Source: DATJGS01 sp035494735 (GTDB taxonomy: Bacteria > Eisenbacteria > RBG-16-71-46). Taken from it: a stretch of DNA of 64,000 bases. The DNA is taken from positions 62,001 through 126,000 of the forward strand of contig DATJGS010000023.1 of NCBI GenBank assembly GCA_035494735.1, given 5' to 3'. The translations under genes were made by a program, and so were the position numbers. The notes below the pieces were generated by a model. That model did not search any database, had not been told where the DNA came from, and saw nothing but the letters and a program-made list of their open reading frames with translations. Of this stretch, positions 9,679 through 17,494 are shown in pieces (position 1 is the first letter of the stretch; each line of letters starts with the position of its first letter).

Positions 9679-9765
9679 GCGGGGCGTTCGGTCACGACGC
9701 ACGATCGCGCGCCTTGGGTTCGGCGGCGGGAGAGTCTGCCGCGCACGCCTCGCGCCTCCACCGCG

Positions 9766-10902
9766 CTAGAGCGCCGGCTCGTCCTTCTTGAGCGAGAACT
9801 GCGGCTTGTCGTTGGGGCTGCCGCCGGCGTCTTCCATCTTCACCTTGAGGCGCAGGTTGTTCGCGCTGTCGGCCTGGCGAATCGCCTCGTCCAGCGCGAT
9901 GACGCCGGCCCGGTATAGCGCGTAGAGCGCCTGATCGAACGACTGGGAGCCATCGCGAATGCCGGCTTCGATGGCCGGCTTGAGGGCGAGGATCTCCCCC
10001 TTGCTGATGAGGTCGGCGATGCGCGGCGAATTGAGCATGACCTCGATCGCCGCCGCCCGTCCCGCGCCGTCGGCGCGGGGCACGAGCCTCTGCGAGACGA
10101 TCCCGCGCAGATTCAGCGACAGCTGCGTGTACGTCTGGGTGTGGAGTTCGGCGGGGAAGAAGTTCATCACGCGCTCGACCGCCTGATTCGCGTTGTTCGC
10201 GTGCAGCGTGCCGAGCACCAGGTGGCCGGTCTCCGCGAAGTGGATCGCCGATTCCATGGTTTCGAGATCGCGGATCTCGCCGATCAGGATGACGTCGGGC
10301 GCCTGGCGCAACGCGCTCTTCAACGCCGCGGAATACGAAGCCGTGTCCACGCCGACTTCGCGCTGCGTGACGACGCAGCCCTTGTGGCTATGGACGAACT
10401 CGATCGGATCCTCGACGGTCAGGATGTGCCCGCGCGACAGGACGTTGCGATGATCGAGGAGCGCGGCGAGCGTCGTGGACTTGCCCGAGCCGGTCGCGCC
10501 GGTCACGAGGATCAGCCCGCGCTTCTCCATGACGAGCTTGATGAGTGACTCGGGCAGTCCCAGGTCGGCCGCCGTCGGGAAGTCGATGCGGATGAGGCGG
10601 GCCACGAGGCCGACCTGGCCGCGCTGGCGAAACACGCTGAGCCGGAAGCGGCCGACCGACGGCACGAGTCGCGCGCTGTTCAATTCGTGGGTGCGTTCGA
10701 ATGCCTGCCAGTCGTCGTCGGCGACGACCGCGCGGATGATGCTCTCGACTTCCGCGGCGTCGAGCGCCGTTTCGCCGGCGGGCTGGGTGACGCCGTCCAC
10801 CCGGAACAGCGGCGGGGAGTCCGCGGTGAGGTAGAGGTCCGAGCCGTCGCGCTGCTTCAACTCGCGAAGCAGGTCGTCGAGGCGAATCGGGCTCCCGCTC
10901 AT
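9766..10902 (-). CDS. PilT/PilU-family pilus retraction ATPase
   Basis: A 378-residue PilT-family hexameric ATPase. It has an N-terminal PAS-like domain (residues about 5-110), Walker A GATGSGKS (135-142), the Asp box VEDPIEFVH, Walker B VILIGEIRD and the His box ETGHLVLGTLH. These motifs are intact, so it should hydrolyse ATP. The C-terminal extension after residue 345 is polar and ends KKDEPAL, which is PilU-like. It is the last gene of a three-gene minus-strand operon and overlaps pilT by 4 bp (ATGA). PilU-type proteins assist PilT in retracting type IV pili, driving twitching motility or DNA uptake. Confidence 0.88.
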   Translation of the reverse strand: MSGSPIRLDDLLRELKQRDGSDLYLTADSPPLFRVDGVTQPAGETALDAAEVESIIRAVVADDDWQAFERTHELNSARLVPSVGRFRLSVFRQRGQVGLVARLIRIDFPTAADLGLPESLIKLVMEKRGLILVTGATGSGKSTTLAALLDHRNVLSRGHILTVEDPIEFVHSHKGCVVTQREVGVDTASYSAALKSALRQAPDVILIGEIRDLETMESAIHFAETGHLVLGTLHANNANQAVERVMNFFPAELHTQTYTQLSLNLRGIVSQRLVPRADGAGRAAAIEVMLNSPRIADLISKGEILALKPAIEAGIRDGSQSFDQALYALYRAGVIALDEAIRQADSANNLRLKVKMEDAGGSPNDKPQFSLKKDEPAL

Positions 10903-12005
10903 CGTCCGACCTTCGCGCCGCCGGGCAGTGGCTCGCCGTTGGCCGCAATGGCCCCGGCGCTCTCGAACAGGCGCGGATTGGACGACTTCTTCATGGCCTC
11001 CTCGCGCGACAGCTTGCCCTGCATGAACAGCTCGCGCAGCGACTGATCGAGACTCTGCATGCCGTGCTGGGCGCCGGTCTGGATCACCGACTGGATCTGC
11101 ACGGTCTTGTCTTCGCGGATCAGGTTCCGGAGCGCCGGCACGCCGACGAGCACCTCGAGCGCAGCGACGCGACTCTTTCCGTCCTTCGACGGAAGCAGCG
11201 TCTGGGCCACGACGCCCTCGATCGACTCCGACAGCATCGTGCGCACCTGGGCCTGCTGGCCCGAGGGGAAGATGTCGATGATGCGGTCGATGGTCTTGGC
11301 CGCGGAGTTCGTGTGCAACGTCGCGAACACGAGGTGGCCGGTCTCGGCCGCGGTGATCGCCAGCGACGTCGTCTCCAGGTCGCGCAACTCGCCGACCATG
11401 ATGACGTCGGGGTCTTCACGCAGCGCGGCGCGCAGCGCGCTCGCGAACGAGCCGGTGTGCGGCCCGACCTCGCGTTGATTCACGAGGGACTTCTTGGATT
11501 CGTGGACGAACTCGATCGGATCCTCGACGGTGAGGATGTGGCCGCGCTGCGTCTCGTTGATGTAGTCGATCATCGAGGCGAGCGTCGTCGACTTGCCCGA
11601 GCCGGTCGGCCCGGTGACGACGATCAGGCCCTTCTCGCGCTCGGCGAACGCCTTGAGCACCGGCGGCATGCCCAGCTCGTCCAGCGTCTTGACCTTGGAT
11701 GGGACGACCCGGAACACGGCGGCCGCGCCGCGGTTCTGGATGAAGATGTTCGCGCGAAAGCGCGAGACGCCGGGGATCTCGAACGCGAAGTCGACGTCGC
11801 GGAACTCCTCGAACAGTTTCTTCTGCTCGTCATTGAGGATGTCGTAGATCGCCGCGTGCGCGTCGTCGCGCGTGAGGGACGGCAGATCGAGCCGGACCAT
11901 CTCGCCGCGCTTGCGCAGCATGGGCGGAAGCCCGGCGGAGATGTGCAGGTCGGAAGCGCCTTCGTCGTTCGCGAAGCCGAGCAGGGCGGTCAGGTCGAAG
12001 GACAT
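10899..12005 (-). CDS. pilT: Type IV pilus twitching motility ATPase PilT
   Basis: A 368-residue protein with all PilT motifs: an N-terminal domain beginning LTALLGFANDEGASDLHIS, Walker A TGPTGSGKST (residues 131-140), Asp box TVEDPIEFVHESKKS, Walker B VIMVGELRD (201-209) and His box ETGHLVFATLH (221-231). The family disassembles pilins at the base of type IV pili using ATP. It lies between the degenerate GspE-like gene (4 bp gap upstream) and the PilU-like gene (4 bp overlap downstream). Pilin and assembly genes are not in this window. Confidence 0.92.
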   Translation of the reverse strand: MSFDLTALLGFANDEGASDLHISAGLPPMLRKRGEMVRLDLPSLTRDDAHAAIYDILNDEQKKLFEEFRDVDFAFEIPGVSRFRANIFIQNRGAAAVFRVVPSKVKTLDELGMPPVLKAFAEREKGLIVVTGPTGSGKSTTLASMIDYINETQRGHILTVEDPIEFVHESKKSLVNQREVGPHTGSFASALRAALREDPDVIMVGELRDLETTSLAITAAETGHLVFATLHTNSAAKTIDRIIDIFPSGQQAQVRTMLSESIEGVVAQTLLPSKDGKSRVAALEVLVGVPALRNLIREDKTVQIQSVIQTGAQHGMQSLDQSLRELFMQGKLSREEAMKKSSNPRLFESAGAIAANGEPLPGGAKVGR

Positions 12006-12009
12006 GTGT

Positions 12010-13575
12010 CTAGCTCAGCAGACGCGCGGCTTCGCGCGCCCCGATCGTGCCGCCGCGCTCGAGTTCGCGAACCTGCTCGACGAGCGGGCGCAGGCCGTCG
12101 GCCGCGGCGAGGGCCGGCAGTTTTCGTGCGGCGTCGCCTTCGTGCAGGACGCGCCGCATGGCCTCCGTGACGTGGAGCACTTCGAACAACGCCCGGCGCA
12201 CTGGACTTGCGGAGCCATTTGCGGGCGTCCCGGTGGGCGCGTCGTCGACGAGCCGCTGCTGCACGACCAGGTGCAGTCGAGATGCCAGGGCGGAACGCAG
12301 GTGCGGCCGCGTGAGCAGGAAGTCGACCATCGCGAACGTGTCGACCCAGTCGGTGCTCGCGAGCACGAGCCGGCCCGAGCCGGCGCTGCACAGCGCTTCT
12401 TCGATGGCTTCGCCCTGGAGCACGTCGCCGAGCACGACGATATCTGCGTTCTGCGCCTGCGCGATGTCCGCCCACGAAGCGCGCGCCTGTTCGGCGGGGA
12501 GCGTCATGCGAATGCCGGCCAGCATGCGGGGTCCCGGCCGGCTCTCGAACACGAGGGCTCGGCGCCCGGCGGACGGAGCCGCGGCGAGCAGGCAGGCCAG
12601 GGTCGTCGAGCAACCGGCCCGGACCGGCCCGGTCACGAGCAGGAGTCCGCTCGGCTCGTCGAGCGCGGCGCGAATGCGCGCGAGGTCGAGCGGCGCGAGG
12701 CCGAGGTCTTCGAGCGCGGGCGGCCGATCGGCCCACACTCTCAGACCGATCGTGACCGCGACGCCGCGGTCGTGATTCAGCAGGGAGACGTCGAGCAGGA
12801 GATCCTGACGGTCGTGGGGGCACACGATCTGACCGGTGACATGAACGTCGCGCTCGTCGATCGACGGTCCGCCGAGAGCGCTCAAGCGCGAGAGCAGCGC
12901 GTACGTGACCTCGAACGGCTCGATGGCCGTCTCGAGCAGGAGTCCGCGCACGCGGTAGCTGACGCGCAGTTCGCTCGGGCCCGGGAGGAAGTGAATCTCC
13001 GAGGCGCCCGCCTTGAGGGCCCGCGACAGATGGAACAGCAGGAACGACTCGCCCGAGCGATCCCACTGGACATCGAAGCGGTGGGAGGGCTCGGAAGACT
13101 TGGCGTGGCCGTGTGCCTCTCGCGTCTCGCCCAGCACCTCGAGGAGCGCCGCGCGAATGGCGGACGGTGTCGCGACGCTGGGATGGACGGGGCAACCGGC
13201 CGCGCGCTCGAGCGTGTCGATGACGTCACTGTCGGTCGGATCGGAGACGGCGACCGAGAGACTCCGCTCGGCGCGCAGGAGCGGGACGACATCGAGACGG
13301 TGGAGCAGGCCTTCCGGGAACGAGCGGATCAGGTCGCGGTCGAGCGCCTGGATCTGGACATCGATGAACGGCAGCCCGAGCTGATGCGCCAGGGCCCAAC
13401 CGATGTCCTCTTCGCTGACCGCGCCCAGCTCGACCAGCGACTCGCCGATCCTCCGGCCCGTCTGCCTCTGGAGCTCCAGGCCCGCTTCGACCTGTTCGGT
13501 CGTGACGGCCCCGGCATCGATCAGGATGGCGGTGATGGTGCGACTGTTGACGCGTACCGGTGCCGGCAAGTTCAA
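12010..13575 (-). CDS. GspE/PilB-like protein with degenerate ATPase motifs
   Basis: A 521-residue protein with the layout of a type II/IV secretion ATPase. Residues about 10-150 form a GspE N-terminal (MshEN-like) domain with VEAGLELQRQTGRRIGESLV and the IGWALAHQLGLPFID region. Residues about 175-470 form a RecA-like domain. The key residues have changed: Walker A reads GPVRAGCS (316-323) with Cys322 in place of the invariant lysine, Walker B ends GD rather than GE (residues 383-384), the Asp box is FESRPG, and no Zn-binding CxxC module is seen. It is probably a non-hydrolysing paralogue with a structural or regulatory role in the pilus motor. Start: the TTG at 13575 abuts AGGA, so the TTG at 13569, with six-base spacing, may be the true start. 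Confidence 0.8.
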   Translation of the reverse strand: MNLPAPVRVNSRTITAILIDAGAVTTEQVEAGLELQRQTGRRIGESLVELGAVSEEDIGWALAHQLGLPFIDVQIQALDRDLIRSFPEGLLHRLDVVPLLRAERSLSVAVSDPTDSDVIDTLERAAGCPVHPSVATPSAIRAALLEVLGETREAHGHAKSSEPSHRFDVQWDRSGESFLLFHLSRALKAGASEIHFLPGPSELRVSYRVRGLLLETAIEPFEVTYALLSRLSALGGPSIDERDVHVTGQIVCPHDRQDLLLDVSLLNHDRGVAVTIGLRVWADRPPALEDLGLAPLDLARIRAALDEPSGLLLVTGPVRAGCSTTLACLLAAAPSAGRRALVFESRPGPRMLAGIRMTLPAEQARASWADIAQAQNADIVVLGDVLQGEAIEEALCSAGSGRLVLASTDWVDTFAMVDFLLTRPHLRSALASRLHLVVQQRLVDDAPTGTPANGSASPVRRALFEVLHVTEAMRRVLHEGDAARKLPALAAADGLRPLVEQVRELERGGTIGAREAARLLS

Positions 13576-13702
13576 TCCTACCGAGGGGCAGGGTTGTTGG
13601 GCGTACGGTTCCCCCGACGCTATCGGCCATACCGGAACGCCACTTGAGATCGCAGGTCTTGGCCGCGGGCGCGAACCGCTCGGCCCGGGGAGAGGGCGGT
13701 GG

Positions 13703-14695
13703 CTAGCGCCCGACGCGCATCGCCGCCGCGCACGCGCGCACGATGTCCCCGGCCGGCTCGATCGAGTGGATCGTGGCGACGCTCTTGCCCGCCTGCCAGT
13801 AGTCGGGCCGCCCGGTGGTGGCGAGCGAGTCGTGCTTGAGCCGAAGCCCCGAGCGCAGCGCGTACCACGAACGCATCCAGTGCTTCCGCCTCCGGCCGCC
13901 GAGCATCCAGCGTTCGAAAGGGCCCGCCTTCGTGCCCACGCGCCGGACGTAGGGCGTGTTCAGGACCGCCACCGGGATTCCGGTGAGTCGCTCGGTCAGA
14001 ACGACGTCGTCCTCGCTCGCCTCGACGATGGCCTGCTTGTAGGCGTCGCTCGCGCGGCACTCGGGCGTGGCGATGAAGCGCGTGCCCATCTGCACGCCAG
14101 CGTAACCGAGCCGCAGCATCGCGACGAAGCCTGCCGCGTCGCCCACGCCACCCGCGGCCACGACGGGCAGGCCGAACGGGCGCAGCTCCTCGATCAGCGC
14201 CCCGGGATCGCGCGGTCCGGCGTGGCCGCCGGCGCGGGCGTTGACGGCGATCAGCCCGTCCACGCCGCCGTCGACCGCGCGCGCCGCCCACCGGGCCTCG
14301 GTGACGTCGTGGTACACGACGCCGCCCGCGGCGTGCGCGAGGTCGGCGACCCAGCGCGGATTGCCGAGCGACGTGACGAAGAAGCGCACGCCTTCTTCGA
14401 TCGCCTCGTGCACCCAGCGTCGCATGCGATCCATGTAGGCGCGCGACGACTTCTCGATGAGCGCGTTCATGCCGATCGGGCGGGACGTGAGCGAGCGGAT
14501 CAGCCGGAGCCCGGCGCGAAACTCGTGTCCGTGCACGAACGTGAGCGAGAGCGGCTGCACGATGCCGATCCCGCCGGCCTCCGAGGCCGCGGCCACGAGC
14601 TCGGGATTGCTGCACGGGTACATGGCCCCGCAGATCAGCGGCACGGCGATGCCGGCGTGGCGGGTGAGCGGAGTCTCGAGCGGCGTGCCGGTCAT
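13703..14695 (-). CDS. Nitronate monooxygenase / NAD(P)H-dependent flavin oxidoreductase
   Basis: A 330-residue TIM-barrel flavoenzyme of the nitronate monooxygenase (2-nitropropane dioxygenase) family. Visible motifs are ICGAMYPCSNPELVAAAS at the N-terminus (FMN region), NARAGGHAGPRDP (residues about 153-165), the phosphate-binding AAGGVGDAAGF loop and LGYAGVQMGTRFIATPEC. Members oxidise alkyl nitronates using FMN and O2, but many homologues are flavin oxidoreductases of unknown substrate. The start overlaps the stop of the upstream DUF4442-like gene by 4 bp (ATGA), so the two are translationally coupled. Confidence 0.87.
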   Translation of the reverse strand: MTGTPLETPLTRHAGIAVPLICGAMYPCSNPELVAAASEAGGIGIVQPLSLTFVHGHEFRAGLRLIRSLTSRPIGMNALIEKSSRAYMDRMRRWVHEAIEEGVRFFVTSLGNPRWVADLAHAAGGVVYHDVTEARWAARAVDGGVDGLIAVNARAGGHAGPRDPGALIEELRPFGLPVVAAGGVGDAAGFVAMLRLGYAGVQMGTRFIATPECRASDAYKQAIVEASEDDVVLTERLTGIPVAVLNTPYVRRVGTKAGPFERWMLGGRRRKHWMRSWYALRSGLRLKHDSLATTGRPDYWQAGKSVATIHSIEPAGDIVRACAAAMRVGR

Positions 14696-15180
14696 GCCGA
14701 GGGAGGGACCGGGCTCAGTCGCCAGCGCACCGTGACGCGCGCGACGGGCTCGCTGGCGGCGTCGCGGATCTCGGCGTGCACGTCGAAGTCGACGTTCTCG
14801 CGCACTTCGGGCACGGCGACCTCGCAGTCCACCGAGAGCGTGCCGCGCGCCTTCTTCAGATAGCGTGCGTCGATCCCCAGCACGATCCCGCGCACGTTCG
14901 CCGGCAGTGCGGTGGTCATGGCCAGCCCGCTTGCCATCTCGCCCAGGTTCACGAGCGCCGCCGCGTGAATCGAGTCGAGGTGATTGCGCACGCCGCGGCG
15001 ATCGGCCAGCTCCAGTTGCGCCCGGCCGGGCTCGAGCCGCCGCACGCGCGCGCCGAGGGCGCCGCTATAGGGCACCGAGCGGGCGAACGCGAACATGAAG
15101 AGCGACGGCCCGAAGGGGAGCGGCGACAGGGAGCGCCACAGTGCGAGCACGCGCTGTCCGGGCGAGGCTGGGGAAGGCAT
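14692..15180 (-). CDS. DUF4442-like hotdog-fold (thioesterase-like) protein
   Basis: I start this 162-residue protein at the ATG at 15180; upstream codons in frame are low complexity. The sequence has the hotdog pattern of the DUF4442/YiiD-type family: LPFGPSLFMFAFARSVPYSG near the N-terminus, RNHLDSIHAAALVNLGEMASGLAM in the middle (the helix that holds catalytic or substrate contacts in hotdog thioesterases), and a beta-rich C-terminal half ending VTVRWRLSPV. A thioester substrate is likely but unproven. It is the first gene of a two-gene operon with the flavin oxidoreductase, which suggests fatty acyl or nitro-compound catabolism. Confidence 0.72.
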   Translation of the reverse strand: MPSPASPGQRVLALWRSLSPLPFGPSLFMFAFARSVPYSGALGARVRRLEPGRAQLELADRRGVRNHLDSIHAAALVNLGEMASGLAMTTALPANVRGIVLGIDARYLKKARGTLSVDCEVAVPEVRENVDFDVHAEIRDAASEPVARVTVRWRLSPVPPSA

Positions 15181-15632
15181 GCCGCGCACATTCGCAGCGC
15201 GGGGCGCGACTCGCAAGGGAGCCCGCCCGAGCCGGCACGGTGGGACGAGGGCCGCACCCTTGCGTCTCGGGTCCCTGGGTGGCCTCGGTCGACGGCTGCC
15301 GCCTCTCAAGTCGACGCAAAGGACGCCGAGACTCCGCATTGGATCGCTGCGATGTCGCCCCTCGAGTCGCGTCGGCCTGCTGCTCCATGCTGATGGAGCC
15401 GCGACAGACGTGAGTTGCGGGGGGGGCCAGGGCGAAGCGCCACGCTTCAGTCGGCGCGTACGTCACAGCCGAGCACATGGGAGCCATCGCACCGCGCCTC
15501 GAGCGAGAGCCGCCGGGAACTCCATCGCCCCACCGCCATCCAGGGGCGTCGGGCCATGCGACCCAAACCCACCCTCACGCGCTCTCGCATTCCGCCCCCG
15601 CTCCCCGGAAGTCGGACCACGCGGGGCTCGCC
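15181..15632. other. Non-coding divergent region
   Basis: About 450 bp between the divergent DUF4442-like gene and the membrane sensor. Frames here are low complexity and rich in Arg and Pro, and none shows a domain. It contains a run of 8 G at 15419-15426. Promoters for both flanking genes should lie here, but I cannot point to a convincing -10/-35 pair. Confidence 0.4.
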
Positions 15633-16241
15633 ATGACCGTGGTCGGCCTCATGCTGGTGGCGCTGATCGGGTATGCGCTCCTGCGTGTCGTGACGGCCTA
15701 CGGCGTCGGTTACGAGCGATCGCGTCTCGCGGCGCGCGCCGCGGTGATCGGCCGTTCATTCGACGCGGGGACGATCCAGAAGCTGACGGGCCGCGAAGCG
15801 GATGAGAGCACGCCCGCATTCCGCAGCATCGTGGCGCGGCTGGTGCAGCAGCAGACCGACAACCGCGACTGCCGGTTCATCTACCTCATGGGACGCAAGA
15901 ACGGCGCGGTCATCTTCCTCGCGGATGCGACGGACCCATCTTCGCCTGATTACTCGCCGCCGGGCGAGGTGTATGAAGAAGCCACCCCTGCGTTGATCAG
16001 TTCGTTCGCGACCGGCGAGCCCTTCGTCGAGGGGCCGGACACCGACCGCTGGGGGACCTGGGTGTCCGGGCTGGCTCCCATTCGCGACCCATCTGGCCAG
16101 CGTGTCGTCGCGATCCTGGGCATGGACGTCAACGCGGCCCGCTGGGGCATCACTCTGGGGATCGGGCGGACCCTCGCGGGACTCGTCACCGTCCTGCTCG
16201 CGTGGGCGATGCGCGCCTTCGTGAGGCGTGTGCGCGCGTAG
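15633..16241 (+). CDS. Two-helix membrane sensor protein without an output domain
   Basis: From the ATG at 15633 the 202-residue product has a transmembrane helix (residues about 2-24), an extracytoplasmic Cache/PAS-like sensor domain (about 30-170) and a second helix (about 175-195). It stops eight residues later at RAFVRRVRA. The sensor part (RFIYLMGRKNGAVIFL, YSPPGEVYEEA, GPDTDRWGTWVSGLAPI, GQRVVAILGMDVNA) matches the extracellular domain of hybrid histidine kinases I recognise, where HAMP, PAS and kinase domains follow the second helix. Nothing kinase-like follows in any frame. It is either a truncated receptor or a stand-alone signalling subunit. An in-frame ATG at 15477 would add a Pro/His-rich leader. 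Confidence 0.7.
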   Translation: MTVVGLMLVALIGYALLRVVTAYGVGYERSRLAARAAVIGRSFDAGTIQKLTGREADESTPAFRSIVARLVQQQTDNRDCRFIYLMGRKNGAVIFLADATDPSSPDYSPPGEVYEEATPALISSFATGEPFVEGPDTDRWGTWVSGLAPIRDPSGQRVVAILGMDVNAARWGITLGIGRTLAGLVTVLLAWAMRAFVRRVRA

Positions 16242-16494
16242 AGTCCGGCGTCTCCAAGCATCGCGAGTAGTGCACCGAGGCTCTCCGCGCTGTCCGGCTC
16301 GATGTCCTTCGAACGCGCCGCGAGCAAGCGACCATCAGAGCCGCCGATTCCGCGTCGAGCCGGGGCCTTCCGACGCTCAGCCAACGAAACGCGCGCTGGT
16401 CGCATCGACGTCGCCGCCGCCAGAGATGAGCCGCTAGGAATTGGCGGCTTTTCCCATTCTCGGCGTCCGGCTTCAATGCAAGAGGTGATCGACA

Positions 16495-17265
16495 ATGTTG
16501 AAACGCACGCTTCAGTCGCTGCTGGTCCTGTGTCTGCTGACGGGCACGTCGTTGGCAGCGACCGACTCTTTCGTCGGAGATTGGAAGCTGAACCCGTCGA
16601 AGAGCACATTCGTCGACGTCATGAAGGTCGCGAGCCTCGGCGGCAACCAGTACGCGTTTGATTTTGGCGGCGGCCAGGAGAGGATCGCGGTGGATGGCAC
16701 CGATCAGCAGGCACTTCAAGGAACCACACTGGCAGTGACCGTCGAGGGGGCTGACCGCTGGAAAGTGGTGCGCAAGCAAGAAGGTCGCATGCTGCTCACT
16801 GCGACGTGGAAGCTCTCCCGAGACGGCAAGGTCCTCAGGGACCGCTACACCGGATTCGAGCCGAACGATTCGGCGTCCACGGTGAACTATGTCTACGGGA
16901 GAACGGCAGCCGGGCCGGGCTTTGCGGGCACTTGGGAAACCACGATGCCGATCAACACCGTGGTCATGATGCAGATCCGCCCTTATGAGGGGAACGGCCT
17001 TTCGTTCACACGTGTCCCGGGAGATACCCGCAGTCTGAAGCTGGACGGCAAGGATTACCCGGTCGAGGAGCGCGGCGTTGCCCAGGGTGCGACGTCATCC
17101 GCGCGCCGCGTGAACGAGCACACGCTGGAACTCGTCGACAAGGTCAATGGCCGGGTCATCAGGACCGAACGAAGAGAGCTTTCCCGCGACCTCGAGACCT
17201 TGACGAGGACGGTGCGCCCGGTCGGCCAGCGTGCCCCGAATATCCTCGTGTATGAACGCCAGTAG
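16495..17265 (+). CDS. Exported lipocalin-like protein with two repeats
   Basis: A 256-residue protein with a signal peptide (KRTLQSLLVLCLLTGTSLA, residues 3-21) and a good ribosome site (AAGAGGTG). The mature part starts SFVGDWKLNPSKSTF, a motif I associate with small exported lipocalin-like proteins in Acidobacteriota and related phyla. A second, related beta-rich unit starts near FAGTWETTMP (residue about 142). No catalytic residues are evident. Binding of a small hydrophobic ligand is a guess from the fold class. A 253 bp spacer separates it from the sensor gene upstream, so it is probably transcribed alone. Confidence 0.75.
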   Translation: MLKRTLQSLLVLCLLTGTSLAATDSFVGDWKLNPSKSTFVDVMKVASLGGNQYAFDFGGGQERIAVDGTDQQALQGTTLAVTVEGADRWKVVRKQEGRMLLTATWKLSRDGKVLRDRYTGFEPNDSASTVNYVYGRTAAGPGFAGTWETTMPINTVVMMQIRPYEGNGLSFTRVPGDTRSLKLDGKDYPVEERGVAQGATSSARRVNEHTLELVDKVNGRVIRTERRELSRDLETLTRTVRPVGQRAPNILVYERQ

Positions 17266-17494
17266 TCGCGCGAGGGTCTGCGAAGCGGAGTTGGCCGGGA
17301 GCGGCGAAGGACAGGCGGGAAAGCCGGCGGTTTCGAGTGATGGACACGCTGCGGCGGGCCCGCGCGCGAGGCTGCGCGTAAAGCTCTAGACGGCGCCACC
17401 GCGGCCTGACACTCTGCCGACCATGATTGGGACCGGTGAGCCTCTCCGCGAACCGCCTACCTCCGTGCGACGGGGGCGGGAAGGTGCCCGGCGC

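Noticed and set aside
15065..15487. Minus-strand frame of 140 codons covering the DUF4442 upstream region
   Set aside because: Overlaps the DUF4442-like gene in another frame and shows no family pattern or ribosome site.
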